Positions 1 through 14,001 are shown, counted from the first letter of the stretch. The stretch is DNA of 64,000 nucleotides from Rapana venosa (GCA_028751875.1 CM054141.1:37794578-37858577); one strand, 5' to 3'. The notes: generated from the sequence alone by a model not told the origin. A program made the numbers and translations.

Positions 1-75
1 GATGATGATGGTGGTGGTGGCAGTGATAATGATGAAGATGATGATGGTTATTTTTGCTGTTGTTCATTCACATAC
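1..75. repeat. GAT/GGT trinucleotide repeat at the window edge
   Basis: Positions 1-50 are imperfect GATGAT/GGTGGT trinucleotides in the PFAS intron next to exon 13. Nothing else is visible here. Confidence 0.7.
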
Positions 76-180
76 CTGGTCAAAATGAGAGGTAGCGACG
101 ACCGCCACATCGGCCAGAGGGGTGTGCAAGGGTCCCACACACTGCTGCTGGGCCACCAGCCCAGTCACTGATCGATCCAC
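76..180 (-). CDS. PFAS: PFAS coding exon 13 (residues 682-716), last one in window
   Basis: A phase-0 exon after acceptor GTCAACAG. It encodes VDRSVTGLVAQQQCVGP, then LADVAVVATSHFDQ, and ends at CAG|GTATGT. Downstream exons for the remaining ~620 residues lie beyond the left edge. Confidence 0.97.
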
Positions 181-3100
181 CTGTTGACATCCACAGCACT
201 CTAATATCAAAAAAATATTGTAAAATATCATTATCCTTTTTTCTTTGCTATATGCCTCCTGTTTCACAGTTGCTGCATTCCTATTGTTAATCTTGATTGT
301 TTCATAGGAGGGGGTCTAGAGATATTGTGTTTGTAATCGGGTTTTGGCTGTTGTTGGGTGTTTCTCGCTCTTGTTTTAAGGGTTGAGCTTTTTTCTTCCA
401 GGGGTGGGGGTGGGGGTGGGAGTTGCTTCTTGGGTTTCTTTTGAGGGCAGGGTAGGGGGTTACACACATTAAGATAGGTTTAGGTTTTTTCACGTGAAAT
501 TCAGTAGTTGAAATTTTATTTACATTTTTCATTGGAATTACTGATTTTGTTAGAAATTGTTAGAATTGCATTTTCCTGTTGTTTATTGTAGTTCAATAGG
601 TTAGTAATGTAATGGTGGGTTTTTTTTCTATAATTTTGGTTGTTGTTTTTCTGTATTTTTTATTTTTAAATTTTATCATTAAATTCTTTCTCCTGTAGAG
701 TACCAACTACACCCTCCTCCCTTAACACTCATACACCCTCCTTCTCCCCCCCCCCCCCCCCCCAATATCACAACTGTGAAAAGACGTTAAATGAATTTGA
801 ACAGCACTTTAACTAACCATTCTTCCTTCACACACACACATCAGACTAACTACATTTTTACAGCACTTTCTTTTTGTTTCTCAGCTACAACACTGGGGTT
901 CATCAACGGTGAGATTTTGTGTAAACTGTTTACCCACCATCGCACTGACTCAACAGAGTAAAGATGGGAGACTGGTCTCTGAACAATAGCAGATGACGTT
1001 ATTGTGAGGTGAACGGAAATCTTTTAACAATGGCAGGTTTTTTTGTTGAGAAAAATCTGATTTTAATGTATGAAATCTTATTTCCATATTTTCAAACTTT
1101 TCCCACACAAATAGGGAAAAATATGGAGGGTGCACTGGTCTGCTGACAATGCTACCATTATCTATACACCAGGTTGTAGTGTTTCATAGATTAGTTTGTA
1201 TTCAAGGGAAACAACTGTCACGTGGTCATTATTATTCATCTTTATGAGTTACATACCTTTTTACTGTTACTATGGTATTCGATCATCAAGCTAACGAACG
1301 ATCATTAAACTTTGGTCGCTCTATCATAACTGAGTTTGTTTACATCTATCGATGTAGCGAATGAATCGGATCACAAACACTACAAACATCACATTGCGAC
1401 GAGGATGGTGAAGGAATTGGCTACAAACGTCATTTCTTCAAGCTGAATCAAGATTGAAATTATCGTATGTACTGACTCATTAGTCTATGTTTAAAAGTTA
1501 AAACGAACTTTCAGGGCTACTGCACTTCCCACTATCCTCCTTTCGACTGTTCTTCAGAACAAAGCTATCCGATGGCAGAAAGGGGAAATCAAGACTGAAA
1601 AATATTTTTGTAGCCAAATAATATTCAAAATGATCAGGGCAAAAAGCTCTTTTTCTCACCCTATGCTTGGTGATGACCTAAATGATATTGTGGAACACTT
1701 TAACTGATGAACGGGTCCATCCTACTGGTGGTGAAACTCATTTTCAAAAGCTTGCTGAGCTATCACTGAACATTTCAATCCTCAAACTAATGAAGAATTC
1801 CAGAAGTACATTTCCGTCGTTGTGAACAGAAAGGTGATGTAGATGACTATTATGGGAACTAAAACAACTGGCAGCAACCTGTGGCTTCAATATCCAGATG
1901 CAGAAATTAAATCTCAGTTTATTGCAGGCTGCCGAAGCAACAAGGTACGTGAAAAGGGACTAGCAACTCCTGCCATGACTCTAAAAGACTTGCTTTCATA
2001 TGCCCGCACACTAAGCTCACATCAAAGCAAGCTAAAACAATGGCTACATCAGCAGAAGTACACATGTTTCTTTCCCCAAATCACATCATCAACATCGTCA
2101 TCATAAACCAACGTCATCAACCTTCCTACCTGTCCGTAACTGTGGTGGTGAATGGCCTCATCAAGGGGACAGAGATTTTGTCCAGCATACAATAAACGCT
2201 GCAACAAATTTCAAAGTTGCATCACTTTGCATCAGGTGCCGTTCTAGTGGTGGTGCAATAGCAAAATCTTCACCAAAAGCACCCAGCTGGAAAAAGAAAT
2301 CTAAAAATCACACATCCACCTGGTCAACGACAGTGATGAGGATGCAGAAGAAACCAACACTATTGAGATTGATTCTACGATCCTGATGACATAGAATATG
2401 TTTTCACACACTAGCTCCTGTGAACTACCACATTTTAATGTCTCCATCAATGAACACACATTCTCATTCCTGGCAGATTCCCTGGTGCTTCTATCAACCT
2501 GCTATCTGAAACAAGACTTTGAAAAACTCAAACCAAAACCATGCTACAGCCTTCTACAAGCGAGGGGCAGCATATGGCAGTAAGAATCACATTCCAGTAC
2601 TTTGTGCATTCGATGCGTTTTAAACTACAGTAACACTAGTACGACTACTACCATATTTGTGGTACCAGGCACTGAACAAACCAATTCTGTCTTGGAAACA
2701 TCTCAAGCACTTAAACTATTAAGCACTTTTAACCATGTCAAGTCAGTGCATGAACAGCTGAAAGAGGAATACTCTGATCTATTTCTGGTCGGGGTTGCCT
2801 GAATAATAAACCAGTCCATCTCCACAATGATCCAGAGGTTCAACCAGTTGCCCAACCATATCGACGTGTCCCATTCCATGTGCGCAAGGACATAGAAGAA
2901 AAATTTTGAAGAAAGATGAAGGCCTTGGCATCATTGAAAGAGCGAGTGGACCAACACCATGGGTGTCCCCAGTGGTCTTGTTCCAAAACCCAAGCAACCG
3001 GTAAAGTACTGTTTGTGTGGATATGCGAGCTGCAAATCGTGCTATTCGTCGGAACGCCAGGGAACCCAACACTTGATGAACTGAAGACTATACTTTCAGG

Positions 3101-6100
3101 GCTCAAGTATTCACAAATTAGATCTGAACCAAGGATACAATCAGCTAGAGTTGGACAAAAAAATCTCGCTATATAACGACATTTGCTACCAACTGGTCTC
3201 TACCGATACCGCGTCTCTTCTCGAGTGAACTCAGCCAGCGAGATCTTCCAAAATCAATTCGCCAAGCACTCTCAGGCCTCCAGGGACCCGTCAACATCAG
3301 TGATGATATCCTGTGCTTTGGCTCATCACAGGCAGAACATGACAACAACCACACAACTAATCAAAGAGACCCGGTCAAAACAACTGACCTCCATGGTGAC
3401 AAGTGTGTTTTTCAACAAAACATCACTTGAATTTTTTGGGCATTATCTTCGGAGAAGATGCATCAAGCCCATCAAGACAAACTGAAGAACATCCTTGACC
3501 TTCCCAACTCCAAAGAACGCAACAGAATCCGAACCCTTCTGGCATGATGAACTTTTGTGGTTCCCATCATATTCCCAACTACGCTTCCCGACATATGATC
3601 TGCGGCAGCTAACAAAGAAAAGCACTTCCTTGGTCTTGGACATCAAAAAAATGATGCAGCACTGACCAAGCTGAAAACTGCTCTGAGTGAAGCAACAACT
3701 CTTTCATACTTTGATCCAAGGAAGCCCACCAACATCTACACTGAAAGCAAATCCAGTGGGGATACTTGCAGGCTCACTCAAGAAGGCCGAATCATTCAAT
3801 ATGCAAGCCGAGCTCATATCACCCACAGAGCAAAGATATTCTCAAACTGAGCGAGAGGCACTCGCCATTGTGTGTCATGTGAATATTTCCAAAATCTTCA
3901 TTTTTTGGGGCTCCTTTCAAAGGCCACACTGATCACAAACCCTTAGTGCCAATGTTCAATAATCCTCGAGCTCAACTATCAGCCCGTCTTGAACGTTGGA
4001 TCATGCGACTGGGAACCCTATGAAATAACAGTCGTCTAAACGACCTGGTGCTGACAAACCTGCAGATTTTCCTGAGCCGCCACCCAGTCAAGCAATCTTC
4101 TAACAGAGAGCAAGAGAAGTACAGAGGATTATGTGCACTATGTTGTGACTACCTCAACGCCTAAAGCAATGACCATCACTGAAGTTGCTGAGGAAACAGC
4201 AAAAGATACAACACGACTGCTTGATCCAAGCCAAAGCTCACTGACAAGTGGTACAACAAAGAGAGGAAATCAACACACAGACATTTCATAGTCTCTACCC
4301 TTTTCCGTCATGAACTTTCACTGCTCACGATTCCGGCATTAAATTTTGAAAGGCCATCAGATTGTCCTGCCTACATCACTTTCACCAAAAGCCGTGAATA
4401 TTGCTCACAACCGTCATCAAGGTTTGTCAAAACAATTGCACTTTGCGTGAAAAAGTCTGGTTCAAAGGCATGCAACCTCTTGTTGAACACACATTCAGGA
4501 ACGTAATGACTTGCCAAGTGCAACACCCAAAACAACCCTGAACCTCCCAATGTCTGAACTACCCAATGCACCATGGACCGAGCTGTCCTGTGACTTTGGA
4601 CATCTTCCCAATGGAAAATAAAATCCTGGTTGTCACTGAAAGAGTACTCCAGGGACCCCATAGTGGGGTGTGCTGGGCCAACATCACAAACACCGTTATT
4701 CCACACCTGGACAAAATTTTTTTCTGAGTTTGGCATTCCTGAAATCCTGAAAACTGACAATGGACCCCCCTTCAACCCACCAAATTTGCCAATTCTGTGA
4801 ACCATGGGGATCAAACCATCGCAAAATCACCCCCTGTGCCCCGTCCAACCAGAAACCGAACGCTCATGCGCACCATCAAAAAGTCACAATCCCCACTTTC
4901 CCACTTCAAGCAGAAATGTACAAATTCTCCTGACTACCGTCTACTCCCCAGCATCGCCCACTGGTTTTCTCCCTGCCACTAGCCTTGTTTGGTCCGTAAC
5001 ACTGAGGACGAAACCTGCCCCACTCCCAGCACAGCTCATGATGCCGACCACAAAATGCGCAGCGAGACACTAAAAAAAAACCAACAGAAACGCTACCTGA
5101 CATAAGGCATACTCAAACCCTCCTCCAAACCTGGTGATGCTGTACTCCTGAAGAATTCCCAGCCCCCAACGCTGACACACCACCACCAGCCCTCTTGTGG
5201 GCATTAGCAAAAGGAACAATGGTTACAGCCCAAGAGGACAACAACTGTCCCCCAAAACAGCAGTTTCTACAAGAATCTCCACAAACAGCCCTTTACTTAC
5301 TGAAACACACCGAGGACTGATCCCACTTCTGAGCTGGAAAGAAGATGAAGCTGAGAACAAATGCACCCCCAGACAGACCCTGCACACAACCACACCCAGC
5401 AATCACTCACCCCAAACACCATAACATCTGCGACTGAACCCCGAAGATCCAATCGCCAAATCCAACTACCCAAGAAATTTGATGATTTTGTCATGTGACA
5501 ATGTTAGTTATCAAACTGAAGTGAAATATGAATTTATTATGTTTAGTTACTCACTCAGTTACTGTTAGAATCAAGAGTTCCTGTTGAACTGTTCATTCTT
5601 TTCAAACTTGCATTTTATCTCCGGTATCAACACTCGGTATTTAAAAAAAAAAAATATTTCATTGGTTTTCCATGTATCAATTTATAAATTTTGTGCACCA
5701 AACTTCATTTGAACAAACTTCATTTGAACAAGTAATTCAAAAGTCTACATTAACTTTGCTACCATCTTGGAGAGGAGAAGGAGGAAAGAGTTACAAGTAT
5801 AGCTGATGAATTAAGAAGTTGAACAATTTATTTAGAATATCATCATCTCAGATTCAAATGTTAGTATATCATCCATCAAATGTTATTGGAAAATTATCTG
5901 ATTATCTCCGTTCAATTTTTCAACCATTTTTCATCCGAGGAAGGAGGTGATGTAGTGTTTCATAGATTAGTTTGTATTCAAGGGAAACAACTGTCACGTG
6001 GTCATTATTATTCATCTTTATGAGTTACATACCTTTTTACTGTTACTATGGTATTCGATCATCAAGCTAACGAACGATCATTAAACTTTGGTCGCTCTAT

Positions 6101-8828
6101 CATAACTGAGTTTGTTTACATCTATCGATGTAGCGAATGAATCGGATCACAAACACTACAAACATCACACAGGTAAGTGCAGAATAAACTCGGTAAACCT
6201 TTCTGCCATAGAGCTGACTATAGCTGACATAGCATTTTGAAAAATTCATATAAGTTTCAAATTTGTTATCAAGCACAAGTTTCCAGACTTTCAGACAATA
6301 ATGGAACCATGTTTACATCACACAGAAATGCCATCCAAAATTGTGAACATACCAGACCAAAAAATTTTAAAAGCCAAACATTCAAGATCTTTCTATCTGA
6401 CACAACCCATGAAGTTACTGACACGACACTATGTTGTGTACAGAACCTGACCTTATTTGTAAGGTAGCGTTTGCTGGCCACAGACGGCAGACGCAAAACA
6501 CGGGACAGTGCCTCCTGCACCTGAAGGTTGTCAGGAAGAGACAGAGCTCTCAGAGCTGATTGACTACGAAACAGCTGGAACACCTGGAAAAAAATCATAT
6601 TAAAGTCATTACGACAACAACAAAATCATTGAAAAGCCATGGAAAAAAAATCATTACAGGATAATTGTTACATCATCAAGTCTAAAACTATTAAAATATC
6701 TTTTCTTTTTTTTTTGACTCAAACTTCTTTTAGAAATCAAAATGGTAATAATGTGAACTTCTTAAACAAGGTCTTTTGAAGAACCTGGGTGTTTGCAATA
6801 AATCATACAATGACAAAGGAACAGCAAGCAAACTTAGACATTTTATAATCTGTACACTACACTTCTTGACTAAATAAAAATGTTACATGCAGTTAACACC
6901 CCTCAACTAGCAATCATTTCAAGTATTTCATGTTGTTTATAGCTCCACCAATCATATATGCCATATCAGAGCTTCAACGACTCGAACAACATCCACCACC
7001 TCAAGTTCAAAATCAACACCATCTAACCCTTTCAAATATCTAACACCATCAATCTGAAAAGAAAAATGGGAGTGGGGGGGGGGGGAGGGAGAGGGATTCC
7101 TCACACAGAAGGTGGGGATGCTATTCATACTGAAAGAAAGAGACCCCACCATCCTCATAGGGGAAAGCAGAATGCAACCTGTAAAAAATACAACCTTACC
7201 TTTTGTGGCATAGAGGCCAGCACATGCTGCAGGTCAAGGTCAACAGGAAGTTGGCCATTTTGTTGGTCACCTTCCATTTTGGACTTCTGGAAATCCAGCA
7301 GCTGAACCTGAAAACCAAACTGCCTGCTTATCAACCAAGTCAACAGGTGAAAAATCTCAATCAAAGTACCACTGAAATAAAAATGTATAAGTAAAAAAGA
7401 AAGTACTGGTGGCATTTCCACATGCTAAAGTACTTTCCACTTGTCTCCACATGCTAAAGAATGACAGAAAGGAACATAATATTTAAGTAAATTAAAGTAA
7501 CCCAATGTCCTTAGCAGAGGGGAAATGTTGCAGGGTTGAGTGAGGCACAGGTAACACCCACAGCACAGATAAAACCTTAGCCGTGAATTGGGATGTTTTG
7601 TGTTTCTGCAACCCTCCAAATGCTGCCATGAGTAACACAACCTCCAACATGCATACTTTATCTTCTGCATGCATGTTAAGCAAAGAAAAGCACTGACAGG
7701 TCTGCAGACAGGTTGATCTGGAAAATCATTGCCCTCCACACACTACTAAGATTCCCATCCCAACTTCAGGTCCATTAGGATGAAGAAGAAGAAGAAGAAG
7801 AAGAAGAAGAAGAATATGGAATTTTTAGAGCGCCGAATCTTGTCAAGCAAAGCACTTAGGCTCATCAGCTTATCTATTTTACTAAAACTGTTACAAGTAA
7901 GAGTGAAGAATCAAATGACTAACCTTTCCTGAGCCTGTGACAGACCCGACGAAAGACACCGGGCATCGTTCTCTCTGCGCCAGCCTCTGAAGACTCTCCT
8001 TGTTCTTGCGGCGAACCAGCAGAGCGTTGCTCTCTTGGTACTCAGCACCCCACAGCTCCAGAATGCTGATGGTGGGGTCCCCGAGCTGAAAGGCATCCGC
8101 ATGGATCACCGCTCCTGCTGGCTCCACAATCTCTTTCAGCACGTTGCCTGTGTAGCATAAGTCATGAAGAACAACCAGCCACCATGGAGCAGTAGTTAGT
8201 ACCTTGGGTTATGGACTGGAAGGTCGCGGGTTCGATTCCCATAAGAGTCACAGGGATCTTTTTGGATTCCAGCTGGCTCCTACCCAGAGTGAGTGTGCTG
8301 TGGGCTCATTATTAGGAGGCTTAGCAGGTGGTGTCCTGTGTATGTTAGTTCAGACCAGGCACTACTGAACACCATCAAAGTGACCCAGCAGCAGTGCAGG
8401 GCCCCTCTGGCTGGTGGCTTGGTGACAGCCTGATACTGATGGGCTCCCTGTGGACTTCCGACACTGAGGATGCGACATGAGAAATCTGGGTATCGCTGCA
8501 GCTGGGAGATTGAAATGAACGGAGTGGGAACAGCGGGACAGGAACGTCAGGGAAGATGAGGCACCAACACAAAAAAAGTCAGGAAGAAACGTTAATATTT
8601 AAATTTAAAAAATGTGATGGTACTGCTGCAATGAAACAAGCTTAAAAATTGATAAAGCAGAAAGGCATTCTTTCCAGCCCAACTAACACCTCTGGTCACA
8701 TCATCATAATAATAAATGGAATTTATATAGCGCTGTATCTTGCACAGACAAATCAAAGCGCTTGCACTCAACTCATTCTTACACAGTCATGCAACCAACA
8801 GCAAGTAATAGTTCTAACAAGTCCAAAT

Positions 8829-8867
<39 letters not shown>

Positions 8868-11800
8868 AGACATTTTGGCAGGGCGAGGGAATTTTTGGCT
8901 ATTGAAAAGCAGGGATAGCTATGAAATGAAACAAGAGAGGAAAATCTTAGGTTTGAAACAAATATGTCTTGTGGCTGCCTTTGTATTAACTTAAACCGAT
9001 CATGTCATGCATATCAGTAGTTCTCAATACTTAACACTCTCATCCTATCAAGGAAAAAGAGGTCAAAATGTTTTACCAAAGCCAAGGATTCCTAATAGCA
9101 AATAAGACTTCACCATGTTAAAGGCCTCAACCATTCTGCATTTTCTCACCTTTAGATTACAACATGAGTCAGCTTTTTAAAACCATTTCAAAGTCAGCAA
9201 AAAATATACACACATGCCAATAACAGAGCAGGATGAACATCCTCTAAACAAAACTAGTAAAGGTAAAGGAGTCCCATAACCTATAAGGTCATAGGGGAGC
9301 GAGGCGTCAGAGACCTCACTTCTCTAGGGCCAGCATATTGAGGGCGGCGCCCATCTCCTCTCCCTCGCTGCTTTACCTTCCCTGACCCTAAAGAGGGCAG
9401 GTACCCATTTACAGCTGGGTGAACTGGGGGAGCTGTACTGAAGCCAAGGCGCGCAAACGGTCACCCATCCAACTGGTAACCACGCTCGACGCTGCTTAAC
9501 TTGGCTGGGGGAAAGCGAGTGCTCCGACCACTGAGCTATCCCGTCCCCTTAAAACTAATACTGTTTAAACAAACAAAGCAGTAGTTACGATAATGATGAT
9601 AATGATGTGACAGTAATAATGATGATGATAATAACAACCATTGCTCTCTTTCACCGAGGCTAACAACAGTCCACTAACACCCAAGCCGTCTCACCATTTC
9701 CACCAGCCCCTTGATCATGAATGCTGCAGATGGGGTTGTCTGCCCCTCGCTCGGCACAAGCTCGGATGACGCGGTTCAGCTTCTGTTCCATCTCGGCATC
9801 ACCGCGCTGCACGGCATTGAAGTCCAGCTCCACCCGGTTGTCCCCCTGAACTTGCACGGAGGAGGCCGCCCCTCCTCCCACCCCAATGCGATACACTGGT
9901 CCTCCCACCTTCACCACGTCCATATCTGTTCCAGAAAAAAAAAAGTTTATGTCATGCTGGTTCTTGCTCCGCTAACCATAACTGCCAGAGCAGGGTTGTC
10001 ACCTCACTATTTCAAAAACTCACACTGATCAAGGTCCATTTCAAGTTCAGACTCCCGTCAAATTGTTATCAAGATGACAGGAAATCTCATGCAGATCTAT
10101 TTTTCTATGGTGTTCTTTGTGCTGCTGTTAATCAATATCATAATATGCTGCTTACCTAGATCTCGTTATGTGCTGTCACACTCAAAGATGCACAAGAGTG
10201 AGATGAGACCAGGACCAAATCCTGAAACTGATCTTGTCAATTTTCTCAACACACCAAGCACTCGCTGCATGCCTCCTTAAACCAAAAACAGAGTGATATT
10301 CCGCCCTTTCCTAGAACAGGCATCTACTTCAAAAATAAGTAAAAATGAAAACCATGCTTCAAAATGGGAATTTCAACTTTCAACAAAATTCCTTTCAATA
10401 TCACTGTGTGCATATTCATAACACTAAACCAGCAACTTTGATACCTGTGAACTGTAATTCACATACCAGTGTCAGGCTCCAGTTTCTTCACATGATTTCC
10501 ATCCAAAGTTCCAATGCCTCCACTGAACATGATTGGCTTGATGTATTCCCGACGTTCTCCGTCAGGCAGACGTAGACCGAAGGAGCGAGCAAAGCCGGTC
10601 AGAACTGGTTCTCCAAACTTATTGCCATAGTCAGAGGCCCCATTGCTGGCTTCCACCGCTATCTCTGCTGCAGAGGCAAAGTTGGATGGGTACTCTTCCT
10701 CCTCTTCCCATGGCAAGTTGTACCCTGGTTTTAAAAAAATCAAACATTAGGAATTGGTTGGATTGTTTGAGAAGGTGGGGGGGGGGGGGGGGTACATATT
10801 TTTCTTTCAAATTATGGGTTTCCTTTTCTTTTAATAAAAAGAAAAAAAACATAATGTTTCGTTTAGTAAAAACAAAACAATCACACACAAAACTGGGTGT
10901 TCATACCTTTTTTGTCAGACAAAAGGTTTTGTGTTTTGGGTTGTTGGGCGTGGTGGTTAATACACTCTATCAAAACGAAGAAGTAAATTGTAATTTCTGC
11001 AGGATACAATGACAATAAATCAATCAATATAAATCAAATGTGTCAAAAGATATTGTGACATGAATCTATTCCACCTAAGACAGGCTGTTTGTTGTACCCA
11101 ACAGGCTTGAGAGGTAAGAGTGTGAAAATATGACGGTTTGGTACCTACCTTTGTCAATGATGATATTAAAACTCAAGAAATAATCCTGTGGTAACCTCAC
11201 AGGTTCACAATGGCTGAAGCTCTAGTGCACTAAGCGTGGCAATCACAATATACAGCTTGTTTGTAAGGACAGCTCTGAACAGTTCCTTTTTTTCTACATT
11301 TTGATACCACTTCAGTCTACTGTTTCTCAGCTAAAACTCCAAGGTTCACAACTGATGAGATTTCTTCCGAACGCAACGTTTTTTCAATCCCACGATTAAA
11401 GCAGAATGATAACACCTTGTGGTCATATCAGTAGGAGATTTTGGGTTGGCAAATTTGAAATGAAAAGTGATGGTCATGGGTATAAGTTATCATATCTAGC
11501 AGACGTTAGTGTTCAAACATACATAAAACAAGACTTTCACCAAGGACTTGTTGTTATGGTTGTTGCATGTTCCCCAGCTCAACACCTTGCCCGTTACCTG
11601 GAATATGCACTCTGATTCACTCATCCCACCTGGGAATCACTGTGAGATTGAAAGTACACACTAGATGAGCAGTTCGCTTGTACAACTCTACTCCAATACG
11701 TTGCTACATAGACAGCCATATGCTGACTTCAGAGGATTTCCTTCTCTTTTTAAAAGAAGAGTGCAGGATGTTATGCTAAGAGCTTGTCATGGCTGAAGAC

Positions 11801-13962
11801 AATCTCAAAAGACATTTTACAACATAATGTTTAAATATATACCTTTGCACTTCGCTTACATCCATAATTCACACAGCTTTTGGCCTGGACCAACACCAAG
11901 GGCAAGAACATCCTTGTGAACGAGATGTTTCTATTTTCATTTGGCGGATACAGCAATCCATGAACCGTAATTACAATGATCTCATCATATGGCACAGTAA
12001 AAGGTAAAGGTAAAGGAGTCCTATAACCTATAAGGTCGTAGGGGAGCGAGGCGTCAGAGACCTCACTTCTCTAGGGCCAGCATATTGAGGGCGGCGCCCA
12101 TCTCCTCTCCCTCGCTGCTTTACCTTCCCTGACCCTAAAGAGGGCAGGTACCCATTTACAGCTGGGTGAACTGGGGGAACTGTGCTGAAGCCAAGGCGCA
12201 CAAACGGTCACCCATCCAACTGGTAACCATGCTTGACGCTGCTTAACTTGGCTGGGGGAAAGCGAGTGCTCCGACCACTGAGCTATCCCGTCCCCATGGC
12301 ACAGTACATGATGCCAAACAACTGCATGAACAGTGACAACACACCCACCTGGAATCAGGAGGTTACCGAAGGAGTAGCCTGCAGTGCCCGCCACGACGTG
12401 CGCCCCTCGCCCTGTGCTCTGCACGTCTCGTATTCTGCCGCCAGTTCCCGTAGTGGCCCCGGGAAATGGAGCCACCCCTGCACATTCGTTATCAACATGT
12501 ATCAAGTCCACAGAAAGAAGTTATGCATATATAGCAACAGGAATCCAGGACACAAACTCTACCAAAGCTGACTAAAATCATCAATGGTAGATTGACGGTT
12601 TAGTTATACTTTCCGCTACCCTTCTTTTGGCAGATACAGATAGGTTTTAGTGTTACATAACATTAGGCAAGGTAAATAACCCTAGTGTAACGTAAGATTA
12701 GGCAAGGTAAATAATCTTTTTGGTGCTATGATATTACTGTTTTCCTGTATAAGGCATTATCACTTTTTTAATCATCATCATCATAATCATCATTTTTTTT
12801 CTTATTATTCTAAATCAATATCATTACCCCTATTAATACAAAATAAACAGTGAATGAAACAAACATTAAAAAAGAGTAACCAAAAAAACGTATGACAGAC
12901 AATCCATGAATGGAGCAGAAAGAACACTGCCAAAACTTACCAGTTGGAAAATTGTGGGTTTCAGCAGTGAAGACCACATGGCGTGACACGTTCTCTTTCA
13001 GGTGTAGTGGCCCAGGTGAAAAACTGTCGGCAGGTGTTAAAACGCTGACTGTGTGGCCCTTGAGTGCACTGGAACAATAAAATTACATCAGTTTATATCA
13101 CATGATATGCAGGATGGGATAGCCAAGTGGTCTGACCAATCCACCATATTCATAACACTAAAACCAGCAACTTTGATATTTTTAATGTTTGGATGGGCCG
13201 ATAAACTGAGGCCTTACGTTGCCACATATGTTTAGCACATGAGAAAGCCCCTATGGCAACAACTGAATTGTCCCTGGTAAAACTCTGTAGAAGAATCCAC
13301 TCTCATAAGAAAAGAAATACACTTGCAAACAGGAAAAACAAAAAACAAATACACTTGCAAACAGGAAAAACAAAAAACCAACAAACAAACAAACAAAAAC
13401 CAACAAACAAAAACCTAAGTGGCATTGCACACATGACAATGCACTCACTCTAGCCTGGGGGTCAGCAACATAAACATAAGTTTAAAAAATTTATTTTTTT
13501 TAATTAAAAAAAAAAAAGAAAGAAAGAAAGAAAGAAAAGGGATTGGGAAATTATATAAAACACAATACCTGCTGTTGTCGCTGAATTTGATGATATTGTT
13601 GTCGTTGCTATATTGCTGAGTTGACATGATGATGGAGAAAAGAGAATCAGGCATTTCTACTTCATCAATGGTCATTTTCCCCTTGAAAAACCAGTGGCGG
13701 CTGTGTTCGCTGCAAATCACAAAAGCACATGAATGTTCTATACCAAGTCGCAGTTATGCACATACCCTCATGCATGTATACAGAAATGCGTGCACAGGCA
13801 CATGTAAATGCACACACACACATACAGAAGCATACCCATGCATATGTTACATGGAGGCATACAAGGGCATGCATGTACACGCTCTCATGTATAGATGCAC
13901 ACCACACACACACTCACACCACAGCATTCATCATTCACAAAAAGCGCATCACAAAAGAGCAT

Positions 13963-14001
<39 letters not shown>

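Larger units (their letters stand above)
1175..6169 (+). mobile_element. Ty3/Gypsy-type LTR retrotransposon, complete ends, broken coding region
   Basis: The element is bounded by two 219-bp direct LTRs (TG...CA) and by a perfect 5-bp target duplication CAGGT (1170-1174 and 6170-6174). The internal region is in the order gag (about 1843-2300, with remains of a zinc-knuckle region), protease (about 2410-2520), reverse transcriptase (about 2790-3480), RNase H (about 3640-3990) and integrase (about 4560-5070). Every domain is split by frameshifts or stops, so it cannot make a working polyprotein. No envelope gene was seen. The layout and the RT signature (LDLNQGYNQLELD) place it in Ty3/Gypsy, probably Mag-like; the clade is inference. 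It lies antisense to PFAS, inside an intron. Confidence 0.93.

Noticed and set aside
6952..7158. Minus-strand frame with a good acceptor, possible extra PFAS exon
   Set aside because: PFAS exons 11 and 12 join in phase and match the family continuously; the frame has no family similarity and ends in a stop.
9260..9550. 5S rRNA gene or pseudogene
   Set aside because: Only the internal promoter part resembles 5S; it is embedded in a larger repeated element with target duplications.
12071..12511. 146-codon minus frame
   Set aside because: It combines SINE-A and PFAS exon 7 in the wrong context; not a gene.
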